This document shows, piece after piece, positions 1-11,931 of a stretch of 64,000 bases of DNA; the first letter of the stretch is position 1; every line of letters begins with the position of its first letter. The notes under the pieces are model-generated. The model worked only from the letters and a program-made list of their open reading frames with translations. It was not told the DNA's origin and ran no database searches. The stretch is from NCBI RefSeq assembly GCF_002868735.1, contig NZ_CP025611.1, positions 1,358,501 through 1,422,500 of the forward strand. Reading direction: 5' to 3'. The position numbers were made by a program, and so were the translations under genes. The DNA is from Niveispirillum cyanobacteriorum (GTDB lineage Bacteria > Pseudomonadota > Alphaproteobacteria > Azospirillales > Azospirillaceae).

Positions 1-1098
1 TGGATCGCCCCAGGCCTTCACGCCCATCGCCACGGAGCCATTGACCATGCGCGCCAGATACAGTTGATCCAGGGTCGTGTTCAGACCAACCGCATCCACG
101 CCCGTCCCGCCATCCAGTAGGTCCGGGCCACCGCCACCGACCAACCGGTCATCACCGGCCCCGCCGCGTAGCGTGTCGCCATAGGCAGAGCCGACCAGCA
201 AGTCGTTGCCAGAGGTGCCCGCCGGAATGTCGGTGGTGCGATATCCGATACCCCAGCCCGTGGATATGAAACGGGACAGGTCATAGTTACCGGTCAGGGT
301 GACGGAAGCATCAAAGCCGGCCTTGCTGTCCAGCCCCACATAGACGCGCACGCCGCCGGCAACCGCCTGCACATGCACCTGACCATCCAGAAGACCAGTG
401 CCGTTGCCCTGCGCGATGGCGCCGATGGCTTTTACCGCCAGATACGGGCTGCCCGTGGGATAGGTCAGGAAGGTCAGCAGATCGCCCATGGCGAAATCGG
501 TGACCGTATCCACGGTGTCGAACTCCTGTGCATGGAATTCAAACACGTCCTGGCCAGCACCACCCGTCAGGATGTCGGCGCCCTTGCCCCCCATCAGGGT
601 GTCGTTGCCGCCGCCGCCGCTCAGCGTATCGGCGCCATCTCCCCCGAACATCACCTCCTGCCGCCAGGAGCCGGTGACATGGTCACCAAAGGCCGAACCC
701 TCAACCCAGGCCCGCTCGATCGAGCGCAGGATATCGGTTCCCTGATCGCTGGTCAGGGTCGTGTCACCGATGACCACCGGTGCGGCGGCAATCGTCGTCG
801 CCTGAATGCGGTGATAGAGGATGTCGTCGCCATCGCCGCCATCCAGCGTGTCGTCACCGGCACCGCCTTCCAGCACATCGTCGCCGATCCCGCCCGACAG
901 GAAGTCGGCACCCGGCCCGCCATGCAGTTCATCGATGCCGGCGCTGCCCAGCACACTGTCATCACCGGCATCGGCATTGATGATGTCATCGCCGGCCCCG
1001 CCGTCGATCGTGTCATTGCCGGTAGTGCCGTTCAGGTTGTCGTTGAAGTTGCCGCCATTGATGACGGAGCCGGCCGCAGCCGCCGCGAACACGCTCAT
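1..1098 (-). CDS. RTX-type calcium-binding protein, N-terminal 366 residues (gene runs off the window)
   Basis: The frame opens at an ATG (1098) and stays open to position 1, so the C-terminus lies outside the window. Glycine/aspartate nonapeptides of the GGxGxDxLx type (RTX beta-roll, binds Ca2+) fill roughly residues 15-95, 150-188 and 295-340. Between them, at about 190-275, is a non-repeat module containing GGVRVYVG that is also present in the neighbouring protein ending at 4053. There is no Sec signal peptide, which fits type I secretion with a C-terminal signal, but no type I secretion genes are in view. It is the third of three paralogous RTX genes reading away from dnaE. The substrate or partner cannot be read from the sequence; adhesion, matrix or S-layer-like roles are possible. 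The complementary strand is also open over much of this region because the repeats are low in complexity. Confidence 0.85.
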   Translation of the reverse strand, partial: MSVFAAAAAGSVINGGNFNDNLNGTTGNDTIDGGAGDDIINADAGDDSVLGSAGIDELHGGPGADFLSGGIGDDVLEGGAGDDTLDGGDGDDILYHRIQATTIAAAPVVIGDTTLTSDQGTDILRSIERAWVEGSAFGDHVTGSWRQEVMFGGDGADTLSGGGGNDTLMGGKGADILTGGAGQDVFEFHAQEFDTVDTVTDFAMGDLLTFLTYPTGSPYLAVKAIGAIAQGNGTGLLDGQVHVQAVAGGVRVYVGLDSKAGFDASVTLTGNYDLSRFISTGWGIGYRTTDIPAGTSGNDLLVGSAYGDTLRGGAGDDRLVGGGGPDLLDGGTGVDAVGLNTTLDQLYLARMVNGSVAMGVKAWGDP

Positions 1099-1113
1099 CG
1101 CAATCCACCCGTG

Positions 1114-1137
1114 CCCGGAACGGTGAGACGTCCCGGG
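1114..1137 (-). terminator. Imperfect hairpin between two RTX genes
   Basis: CCCGGAACG and CGTCCCGGG flank a 6-nt loop, with one mismatched pair in a 9-bp stem. It lies between the stop of the upstream RTX gene (1192) and the start of the next (1098). No T-run follows on the minus strand, so this may be an attenuator or a processing hairpin rather than a full terminator. Confidence 0.3.
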
Positions 1138-1191
1138 TATTGCACCCCTGCGCGGGCACCGTAGGAAACACGGGATGGAATGGCAAGCTCG

Positions 1192-3918
1192 TTAACCGAG
1201 CAGTGAAAGATCGGCGACTGTAGCGATCCGCCCCTCCGCCTGTCCCCAGCCAAGGAAATGCAGCAACGGGTTCATACCTGCCGCCGCGACATCAGTGTTG
1301 CGGTCCAGATAGGCGCTGGTATCGAAATAGGCGGACGGGTCCCGCCCTTCCCGCCAGCCGTAGAGCATGTAATGATCGACGGCGCTGGCCACCTTGCCCT
1401 GGGCAATGCCCGCAGCGACGTCGGAATTGCGGGCCAGATACCAGGTGGCATCGAAGAAGGCGTTTGGGTTGCGCCCTTCCGCAGCACCGAAGCGGGCATA
1501 ATGCTCATAGCCATTGGCATATTCGCCGCGTGACACCGAAAGCGCGATATCGGGATTGGCGGCAAGATAGGCCGCCTCATCGAACCCAAGGCGCAGCAGC
1601 GACTGGCTGGGATAGGCCGCACGCCCCTCCGCCCTTCCATAGGCGAGGTAATGGTCGTAACCGCTGTCGAACCAGCCCTTGGCAACCGCGTCGCGAATGT
1701 CGGGGTTGGCGGCAAGATAGGCGGATTCGCTATAGGCCTTGCCCTGATTGTCCGACAGGAGATTGGGCTGACGCCCCTCTGCCTGACCATATCGGGCGTA
1801 ATGATCGGCACCGCTGCTGATCCAGCCGGCGGCCACAGCCTCTGCAATGTCAGGATTGTTGGACAGGTACCAGGCCTCATCCACACGGGTCGAACCAACA
1901 GACGAAAGTAATTGCGGTTCGGCCAGTTGCACCACCCGGTCGGACAGGATCAGAAGTTCGACATCGTAAAGCGTGTCCACACCCCCGCCAGTTGCGCGGC
2001 TGTCGACGATCTGGAAGGCGCCGTTGCCATGGTTCTGGATGGAAATATCGGCAAAGCTGGCCCCCATCACAACGGCCTGGACACCGGCGCTCCCCTGGTA
2101 AAGATCATTGCCGGCCCCACCGCCCCGCATCACGGTGGTGCCGGTAAAATAATCCGCATTGGCGGTACCGCTGTTGGTGGAATAGCCGCTGAGTTGCAGG
2201 ATGTGCGGCATCTGAAAGTCGGTCCGCGCCAACCGGGCGCCGGTGCCCAAGCCCGCAAGGTCGACTGTGTAATCGGCGCCGGCGATATTATCCGCGCCGA
2301 CATGCAGCCGCACCAGACCATTGCCCAGGTCCTGGTAACGCACGGCACCCAGGCCAAGCCCGTCTCCGCTGCCCGCGGCGTAGGAGGTAACGGCCAGGGT
2401 CCCGGCTCCGTCGGCACGCAGCAGCGACAGACGGTCATTCACCGTGAAATCCATGACCAGATTGGTAGAGCCCATCCCCCCTACCATGAACTGATCACTT
2501 CCGACCCCACCCCAGAGGGTGTTGCTGCCGGTACCGCCCGCGATGACGTCATCGCCGCCGCCCCCACGGATGACATCGTCCCCTGCCCCACCCGACAGGG
2601 TTTCGCGCCGGCTGCTGCCGGTGATGGTATCGTTGAAGGCACTGCCGGTGATGTTGATCCGGTCGATGGAGATCAGCCAATCGACTTCCTGCGTGCCGGC
2701 CCGGACATTCAGGGTATCAACCGCGATGGAGAGACCCGCCGTGGCATCGGCATAACTGAAAACCGCCAGATCGTCGCCGGCACCGCCATTCAGCAGATCA
2801 TTGCCCTTGCCCCCCGTCAGCGTGTCCTCGCCAGCACCGCCATAAAGGCTGTCGGCACCATCACCGCCATAGAGTTCGTCAGCCAGATTACCGCCCGTCA
2901 GGTGATCGGCCCCCGGACCGCCCCAAAGGCGGTTAACGGCCCCCGCCTCCCCCCCGATCCGGTCATTACCGGTGGTGGCATAGGCATAGCGGTAGATGGC
3001 ATCGCCGATGACAATCCGCTCAACGCCTGTGGTGGTGATCAACCGGTCGGGCTGGCCGAAAACCTGGATATCGACACCAAGCAGAAGGCCCGACGCATCG
3101 ACATGCGCATTCAGGGCAAAGCCGCTGGCTGGCAGTTCCAGCGTGTCTAGTCCCGTCCCACCATCCACGGTGTCGTTGCCATGATCGCCGGGGCGCAGCA
3201 CATCATCGCCGGCCCCGCCTTGCAACAGGTCATCGCCCTGCAACCCGATCAGCGTGTCATTGCCGTCCGATCCGAACAGCGTGTCCCGGTTGCCGGTTCC
3301 CGTCAGGACATCATTTCCAGCACCACCCTGCTGATTAGTCCCCGGCAGATAGACCAGCCTGCCCGTCTGTGCCGACACGGCAAAGGCGTAGGGCTCGTAA
3401 TCGCCCTGAAGGCTGACGCTATATTCAGCGCCATTGATGTTGTCGGCACCCAGGAACAGACGCGTCAGGCTGCTGCTGACCCGATCAACCTGTAACTCCC
3501 CATCTGCAATGCGGAACCCGCCCCCGCTCTGGCTGACCAGACGGATAGGGTATGGGAAAGCCAGACTGTCGTCATAGCCGAAATCAGTGATGAGATTGGT
3601 GGCGCCAGGACTGGACCGGGCCGCCAGAAAAATATCGGCACCAGCACCGCCGGTCACGGTGCCGTCGCCTGTGGCAAAGGTCAGGTAGGAGTCAGCACCA
3701 TCGGCCACTGCCGTCAGCGTCACACCGGATACAGCCGTCGCGTCGTAACCGGAGACGAGAAGCCCGGCAGGCGTCGCCTGCACAACCCCATCCAGCGTCA
3801 CCTGCGGAACACCCGCGTTCATGGTGATGCGCAACTGGCCCGTAGCGCTACCGGTCAGGACCAGAATGGGCGCCTGCCCCGGATTACCGCTGTCCCGGGT
3901 GGTAAAGTTGATGGCCAC
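1192..3918 (-). CDS. Large RTX calcium-binding protein with C-terminal YLxxNPD/HYxxYGxxEGR repeats (908 aa)
   Basis: The start codon is GTG (3918), with a GGGAG purine stretch just upstream and no better ATG. RTX nonapeptides occur near residues 195-250, 310-385 and 430-475, alternating with beta-rich linkers. From about residue 677 to the end there are five tandem repeats of 35-45 residues built on YLxxNPDIxxAV...G...HYxxYGxxEGR. This repeat type is also known from surface and carbohydrate-active proteins of Proteobacteria. The last 44 residues are 32/44 identical to the tail of the adjacent 486-aa paralogue, so the tail may be an export or anchoring signal. There is no signal peptide. The predicted location is extracellular or cell surface after type I secretion (inferred). 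The function is unknown; an adhesin or surface-layer protein is most likely. Confidence 0.88.
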   Translation of the reverse strand: MAINFTTRDSGNPGQAPILVLTGSATGQLRITMNAGVPQVTLDGVVQATPAGLLVSGYDATAVSGVTLTAVADGADSYLTFATGDGTVTGGAGADIFLAARSSPGATNLITDFGYDDSLAFPYPIRLVSQSGGGFRIADGELQVDRVSSSLTRLFLGADNINGAEYSVSLQGDYEPYAFAVSAQTGRLVYLPGTNQQGGAGNDVLTGTGNRDTLFGSDGNDTLIGLQGDDLLQGGAGDDVLRPGDHGNDTVDGGTGLDTLELPASGFALNAHVDASGLLLGVDIQVFGQPDRLITTTGVERIVIGDAIYRYAYATTGNDRIGGEAGAVNRLWGGPGADHLTGGNLADELYGGDGADSLYGGAGEDTLTGGKGNDLLNGGAGDDLAVFSYADATAGLSIAVDTLNVRAGTQEVDWLISIDRINITGSAFNDTITGSSRRETLSGGAGDDVIRGGGGDDVIAGGTGSNTLWGGVGSDQFMVGGMGSTNLVMDFTVNDRLSLLRADGAGTLAVTSYAAGSGDGLGLGAVRYQDLGNGLVRLHVGADNIAGADYTVDLAGLGTGARLARTDFQMPHILQLSGYSTNSGTANADYFTGTTVMRGGGAGNDLYQGSAGVQAVVMGASFADISIQNHGNGAFQIVDSRATGGGVDTLYDVELLILSDRVVQLAEPQLLSSVGSTRVDEAWYLSNNPDIAEAVAAGWISSGADHYARYGQAEGRQPNLLSDNQGKAYSESAYLAANPDIRDAVAKGWFDSGYDHYLAYGRAEGRAAYPSQSLLRLGFDEAAYLAANPDIALSVSRGEYANGYEHYARFGAAEGRNPNAFFDATWYLARNSDVAAGIAQGKVASAVDHYMLYGWREGRDPSAYFDTSAYLDRNTDVAAAGMNPLLHFLGWGQAEGRIATVADLSLLG

Positions 3919-4022
3919 GGTCCCGCTCCCTGCGCTGACGGATGTTCACCAACTTTATAACTATCAACAAACTGAATTCCTATCACGACATAGGAGGTAC
4001 GACCTTTGGCCGCCCAGCGTGC

Positions 4023-4069
4023 AAAAAACAGGGTGGCTGCGCCGTTTCGCACCTATCCAAGCCACCCTG
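4023..4069 (-). terminator. Rho-independent terminator of the dnaE-proximal RTX gene
   Basis: CAGGGTGGCT and AGCCACCCTG form a perfect 10-bp stem with a 21-nt loop. On the minus strand the stem is followed at once by TTTTTT. The upstream arm lies inside the last codons of the RTX gene ending at 4053, so the stop codon sits in the loop. This should end transcription arriving from dnaE and the 486-aa RTX gene. Confidence 0.8.
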
Positions 4070-5513
4070 CATCGGCCGCAGTGATGATCCGCCCCTCTGC
4101 CTGACCCCAGGCGATGTAATGAACCAGCGGGTTCATGCCAGCGGCCTTTACATCGCTGTAACGATCCAGATAGGCGCTGGTATCGAAGGCCGAGGACGGA
4201 TCGCGCCCTTCCCGCCAGCCATAGGCCATGAAATGGCTCAGCGCTGTCATCGTCCCTTGCGAAACCGCTGCCGCGACATCGGGGTTGCGCGCCAGATACC
4301 AGTCGATATCGAACAGGCTGCTGGTGGTCCGCACCTCGGCATAGCCGTAGCCCTGGAAATGAGCCCAACCTGTCGCGAAACGGCCATCGGCAACGGCGGC
4401 GGCAACGTCGGGATTGGCGGCCAGATACTGCGCTTCGTTGAAGCCCAGGGGCAGGCTGGGGCTGGGGGCCTCCCCGCCCGTCGGGGTCAGCAGGACCACG
4501 CGGTCCGACAGGTACAGCAGTTCGACATTGGTCAGCCGGTCGGTGACGGTCAGACCATTCTCTTGGGTGCTGACCAGGGTGCTGCCATCCGCCTGCCGCG
4601 TGATGGTGACATTGGCGAAGCTGGCCTTCAGCCCTGCCGCATCCACGCCGGTGCCGCCGTCCAGGCGGTCTGACCCGGCACCGCCCACCAGACTATCCTC
4701 CCCGGCACCGCCGGACAGGGTATCGTCGAAAAGACCGCCGCGCAGCACGTCATCATTGGCCGTGCCATTCACGGTCCGCGCAGTGATCAGTCGCATCTGG
4801 CCGCTAGCCGATGCTTCAAAGTCAGCAAGGGTGAAGGTACCAGACAGATCGACCGCCATGTCGAAACCCGCCGTGGCATCCTGGCCGACATACACGCGGA
4901 CCCCGCCCGTGATGGCTTGTACATGTGCCTGCCCCGCCAGAAGCCCCGACCCGCTGCCGACCGCAACACTGGTGATGGGCATCATAACGGTCTGGCCGCC
5001 GACGTTGTTGTGGAAGACCAGGACATCATCGGTACCGAAATCGGTGATCAGGTCGTACCCACCTGTGTCCGGTCCATAGAACCAGAACTGGTCCTGCCCC
5101 GCTCCCCCGGTCAACCGGTCCAGATTGCCGCCACCGATAATGGTATCGTTGCCGCCGCCGCCATTGATCGTATCAGCCCCGGTGGACCCGTCCAGACGCT
5201 CGGGACGGTCGCTGCCGGTGATGACATCGCTGAACCGGGTGCCGGTCAGGTTCACCTGCTCAATGCTGGTCAGGGTATCGACCTCTCCACCCGTGACCGT
5301 GATCCGGTCGGTGGTGACGGTAATGGTCAGACCGTTATTGACGGTCGAAAGGTGGTCGAAAACCACCACATCGTTACCCGCCCCGCCATCCAGTGTATCA
5401 TTGCCGGCCCCACCATTCAGCGTATCGTCATCCGCCGTACCGGTCAGACGGTCGGCATTGGCAGTACCCGTGAAGGTCCGGCCCGGTGCCGCCTGGGGAT
5501 TGAGGGTCGTCAT
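4053..5513 (-). CDS. RTX calcium-binding protein directly downstream of dnaE (486 aa)
   Basis: The ATG at 5513 is preferred over the TTG at 5519 because AGGAG lies 8 nt upstream of the ATG; the start is 2 nt after the dnaE TGA. RTX nonapeptides lie near residues 15-55, 95-145 and 248-295. A non-repeat module at about 145-240 carries GGVRVYVG, as in the RTX protein ending off-window at position 1. Three YLxxNPDV...EGR repeats fill about 360-486 and end in the tail shared with the 908-aa neighbour. No signal peptide is seen; type I export is presumed. The close spacing implies co-transcription with the replicative polymerase gene, an unusual partnership with no obvious functional reason. The terminator at 4023-4069 closes the unit. 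Confidence 0.88.
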   Translation of the reverse strand: MTTLNPQAAPGRTFTGTANADRLTGTADDDTLNGGAGNDTLDGGAGNDVVVFDHLSTVNNGLTITVTTDRITVTGGEVDTLTSIEQVNLTGTRFSDVITGSDRPERLDGSTGADTINGGGGNDTIIGGGNLDRLTGGAGQDQFWFYGPDTGGYDLITDFGTDDVLVFHNNVGGQTVMMPITSVAVGSGSGLLAGQAHVQAITGGVRVYVGQDATAGFDMAVDLSGTFTLADFEASASGQMRLITARTVNGTANDDVLRGGLFDDTLSGGAGEDSLVGGAGSDRLDGGTGVDAAGLKASFANVTITRQADGSTLVSTQENGLTVTDRLTNVELLYLSDRVVLLTPTGGEAPSPSLPLGFNEAQYLAANPDVAAAVADGRFATGWAHFQGYGYAEVRTTSSLFDIDWYLARNPDVAAAVSQGTMTALSHFMAYGWREGRDPSSAFDTSAYLDRYSDVKAAGMNPLVHYIAWGQAEGRIITAADAGWLG

Positions 5514-5515
5514 GA

Positions 5516-9007
<3,492 letters not shown>

Positions 9008-9074
9008 GGGGTGGCAGGCTTCCGGCGGCGGGACAGGTGCTCGACCTTAGCGCGGATGGGTCGCGAATGGCGAG

Positions 9075-9111
9075 CCTGTCGGCGTTCATTACCTGTGATG
9101 TAATCGACAGG
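9075..9111. promoter_or_regulatory. Nested inverted repeat in the dnaE / XRE divergent region
   Basis: CCTGTCG (9075-9081) pairs with CGACAGG (9105-9111), and inside it ATTAC (9088-9092) pairs with GTAAT (9100-9104), with a 6-nt asymmetry on one side. TGTGATGTAATCGACA (9094-9109) also resembles a CRP half-site pair with two mismatches. It lies in the 153-bp gap between the two divergent starts, so it is a candidate operator, perhaps for the adjacent XRE regulator. Confidence 0.4.
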
Positions 9112-9160
9112 CCCCATAGCGCATGGGAAAAGGGCGTTGTCACGACCGCACAGGTGCCCC

Positions 9161-9994
9161 ATGTCCAGCCCCGCCCGCCAGCCCGCACCCCGTCGCCGTA
9201 TCAACAATGCCGAGGCTTTCGGCCCGCTGCTGAAGCGCTGGCGCGCCTCGCGGGGGTTGAGCCAACTGGATCTGGCGCTGAGTTGTAATACCAGCCAGCG
9301 GCATCTGTCCTTCCTGGAATCGGGGCGGTCGCGACCCTCACGCGGGATGGTGCTGCAACTGGCCACAGCCCTGTCCGTGCCGCTGCGTCACCAGAACGCG
9401 TTGATGCTGGCCGCCGGCTTCGCTCCCGCCTGGGACAGTTCACCCCTGGACGCCCCGGAAATGGCCCCGGTGAAGGCCGCCATCACCCATATGCTGGAAA
9501 CGCAGTCACCCTTTCCTGCCGTCGTCGTGGACCGGCACTATAACCTGATCCAGGCCAATGCCGGGGCACAGCGCCTTCTGGGCTTCCTGGCCGGTCCCGC
9601 CATCGCCCAGATGCCCAACCCCAATCTTGTCCGCCTGCTGCTGTCGCCGGACATGCGGGGCATGGTGGAAAACTGGGCGGAGGTCGCGGCCTGGATGGTC
9701 CGCCGCATCAAGGCAGAAGCCCTGCTTGAGGATCCGGTGCAGGCCGTAGGCGCAGACCCGTTCGCCGATCTGCTGGCCGACCCCGACCTGGCCGCGCTGG
9801 GCGCGCCATTTGGGGACGGGCTGCCGGATGCGCCGACCCTTTACACCCGCTTCCACAAGGATGGGGTGCGCCTGTCGCTGTTCTCCATCATCGCCATGGT
9901 GGGCACGCCGCTGGATGCGGGGCTGCAGAACCTTCGGGTGGAGCTGTTCTATCCGGCGGATGCGGCAACCCGAGAATGGTTCTCCCGCCCCTGA
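9161..9994 (+). CDS. XRE-family regulator with MmyB-like ligand-binding domain (277 aa)
   Basis: A DNA-binding transcription factor. The ATG at 9161 is chosen over the in-frame TTG at 9137 because AGGTG lies just upstream. Residues of about 15-80 form an XRE helix-turn-helix (FGPLLKRWRASRGLSQLDLA, then SQRHLSFLESGRSRPSR). The rest (about 100-275) matches the MmyB-like ligand-binding domain, a PAS-like fold with the VVDRHYNLIQAN signature. Family members usually act as repressors next to small dehydrogenase or reductase genes; here the divergent neighbour is dnaE, so the target is unclear. The inverted repeat at 9075-9111 is a candidate site. The ligand is unknown. Confidence 0.88.
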   Translation: MSSPARQPAPRRRINNAEAFGPLLKRWRASRGLSQLDLALSCNTSQRHLSFLESGRSRPSRGMVLQLATALSVPLRHQNALMLAAGFAPAWDSSPLDAPEMAPVKAAITHMLETQSPFPAVVVDRHYNLIQANAGAQRLLGFLAGPAIAQMPNPNLVRLLLSPDMRGMVENWAEVAAWMVRRIKAEALLEDPVQAVGADPFADLLADPDLAALGAPFGDGLPDAPTLYTRFHKDGVRLSLFSIIAMVGTPLDAGLQNLRVELFYPADAATREWFSRP

Positions 9995-10006
9995 AACACC
10001 TACTTC

Positions 10007-10022
10007 TGGCACCGCCCTTGCT
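10007..10022 (+). promoter_or_regulatory. Sigma-54 (-24/-12) promoter of the flagellar operon
   Basis: TGGCACCGCCCTTGCT has the GG and GC doublets separated by exactly 10 nt and closely matches the sigma-54 consensus TGGCAC-N5-TTGCW. It lies about 240 bp upstream of fliF, with no gene between. The operon itself encodes the sigma-54 activator FlbD, as in Caulobacter-type flagellar hierarchies, which supports the call. FlbD binding sites were not identified. Confidence 0.75.
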
Positions 10023-10139
10023 TCTTCTCCGTTGAACCGGGATGGGGCCGGGGCTTTTTGCATTCCGCAAAGCCACCTGCATCTATCCCTCTTGTACATT
10101 GCATGAGGCGTGCTTTTCATGTCACAGTGCCAGCGAATC

Positions 10140-10154
10140 GGGCAAAAATTGCCC
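10140..10154. promoter_or_regulatory. Short palindrome upstream of fliF
   Basis: GGGCAA-AAA-TTGCCC, a perfect 6-bp inverted repeat, lies between the sigma-54 promoter and fliF. TTGACA follows at 10157-10162, but no convincing -10 element is seen. It may be a regulator site for the flagellar operon; nothing in the sequence identifies the protein. Confidence 0.3.
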
Positions 10155-10263
10155 AGTTGACACCGCCAAACTTCACGATCCGGATGCAAAGCACCTCGTA
10201 AAGGCGGGAAAACGCTAGTATTTTGTGCCTCAAAGTGCCCTCGCCTGACAGGAGATGATCCAC

Positions 10264-11919
10264 GTGGAGTCGTTTCTGCAAACCTTGCGGAATCTCGGCA
10301 CCCTGCGCCTGGCGGGGATCGGGGCTGCCGTGTTCGTCACCATCGGCGCCATCGTCTTCTTCGCAGGGCAGTGGTCGACACCCAACATGGCGCTGTTGTA
10401 CAGCGACCTGTCGCCCGCCGATGGCGGCGCCATCGTGCAGCAGCTAGAAGCACAGCAGATCCCGTTCAAAGCGTCGCCCGACGGTACGCGGATCGAGGTG
10501 CCGGCCGAACAGGTAGGTCGCCTGCGCATGATGATGGCGCAGCAGGGCATCCCCAGCGGCGGCAATGTCGGCAACGAGATTTTCAATCAGCCAGAAGGCC
10601 TGGGCACCACCGCCTTCCAGCAGCAGATGCAGCAGCTGCGCGCGAAGGAAGGGGAGCTTGTCCGTTCCATCCAAACCTTGCAGCAGGTGCAGAATGCGCG
10701 CGTTCATCTGGTTCTGCCCAAGCGTGAACTGTTCGCGCGACAGGCCCAGACGGCCACGGCCTCTGTCCTGCTGAAACTGCGCCCCGGCAAGCCGCTGTCC
10801 AAGGAACAGGTCGCGGCCATCCAGCAGTTGGTGGCAACCGCTGTACCGCAGATGGAGCCGGCGAACGTCTCCATCCTGGATGACAAGGGCAATCTGCTGT
10901 CGCGCGGCCTGCGCCCCAACACGCCGGAGGCTATTGCCGCCAGCGCGGAGGAGCGTCGTCTGGCGCGCGAACGCGAACTGACCCAGACTATCGAGGAACT
11001 GCTGGGCCGCTCTGTCGGCCAGGGCCGCGTGCAGGCGCAGGTTTCTGTCGAAATGGATTTCGACCGCATCACCACCAACAGCGAGATCTATGATCCCGAA
11101 GGTCAGGTGGTGCGCGGCACGCAGTCGGTGACCGAGAATAGTGAAAGCACCAACCGCGACGGCGTCGATCCCGTCACGGTGGCCAACAACCTGCCCAACG
11201 CGGACGCCGCCAACAGCATTGCCGGCGCCAATTCAGAAAAGAAGAACCGCTCCGAAGAGACGGTGAATTACGAGATTTCCAAGACCACCAAGGTCCATGA
11301 GCGGGAGACGGGTCAGGTTCGCCGCATGTCGGTCGCCGTGCTGGTGGATGGAAACTATACCACTGCCGAGGATGGCACCCGCACATACACCCCGCGCAGC
11401 GACGCCGAACTGGCGCAATTGCAAAGGCTGGTGCAGTCGGCGGTCGGCGTCGATCCGTCACGCGGCGACAATGTTGAAGTGATCTCCATGCAGTTCTCGC
11501 GGCCGGAGGATGAACTGGCCGCCATGGAGGACACGATCTTCGGCATGCCGAAGGCTGACGTGATCCGCATTGCGGAAACTCTGATCCTGGCCATCGTCGC
11601 CATCCTCGTGATCCTGCTGGTGATCAAGCCGTTGGTCACACGCGCCCTGGACCGTTCGCCGCAGCTGGATGAAGAGCCCGATCTTCTGTCCGATGGCAGT
11701 GGCGTGCCCCAGCTTGCCGGCCCCGGCGGCGGCGCACTCGCCAGAGAGCTAGCTATGGAGGCGGCACAGGCGAACGAGGAACTGGAGCAGATGATCGACA
11801 TCAACCGTGTCGATGGTCGGGTCCGCGCCTCATCCCTGCGCAAGGTGGGCGAGATCGTGGAAAAACACCCCGAAGAGGCCGTGTCGATCATCCGCAACTG
11901 GCTCTATACGGAAAATTGA
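10264..11919 (+). CDS. fliF: Flagellar MS-ring protein FliF (551 aa)
   Basis: Forms the inner-membrane MS ring on which the flagellar motor and export gate assemble. The GTG at 10264 is favoured because AGGAG lies 9 nt upstream; the ATG at 10255 touches that Shine-Dalgarno. The protein then begins MESFLQTLRNLG, typical for FliF. The first membrane helix spans about residues 12-35, followed by the periplasmic ring-building region and a second helix at about 434-456. The C-terminal tail (SLRKVGEIVEKHPEEAVSII) is the FliG-binding segment. It is the first gene of the sigma-54-driven flagellar operon. fliG does not follow, so its partner must be encoded elsewhere. Confidence 0.96.
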   Translation: MESFLQTLRNLGTLRLAGIGAAVFVTIGAIVFFAGQWSTPNMALLYSDLSPADGGAIVQQLEAQQIPFKASPDGTRIEVPAEQVGRLRMMMAQQGIPSGGNVGNEIFNQPEGLGTTAFQQQMQQLRAKEGELVRSIQTLQQVQNARVHLVLPKRELFARQAQTATASVLLKLRPGKPLSKEQVAAIQQLVATAVPQMEPANVSILDDKGNLLSRGLRPNTPEAIAASAEERRLARERELTQTIEELLGRSVGQGRVQAQVSVEMDFDRITTNSEIYDPEGQVVRGTQSVTENSESTNRDGVDPVTVANNLPNADAANSIAGANSEKKNRSEETVNYEISKTTKVHERETGQVRRMSVAVLVDGNYTTAEDGTRTYTPRSDAELAQLQRLVQSAVGVDPSRGDNVEVISMQFSRPEDELAAMEDTIFGMPKADVIRIAETLILAIVAILVILLVIKPLVTRALDRSPQLDEEPDLLSDGSGVPQLAGPGGGALARELAMEAAQANEELEQMIDINRVDGRVRASSLRKVGEIVEKHPEEAVSIIRNWLYTEN

Positions 11920-11931
11920 GGCTTCTGAGGC

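Noticed and set aside
373-3150. Long plus-strand ORFs (373-1164, 1912-3150) opposite the RTX genes
   Set aside because: They arise from the glycine/aspartate codon repeats of the minus-strand RTX proteins read in reverse.
2500-3320. Possible CRISPR or tandem DNA repeats in the RTX region
   Set aside because: The repeat is at protein level (nonapeptides) with variable codons; there are no uniform spacers.
10030-10075. Terminator-like GC stretch plus TTTTT after the XRE gene
   Set aside because: No complementary arm precedes the T-run; only a bulged hairpin can be drawn downstream.
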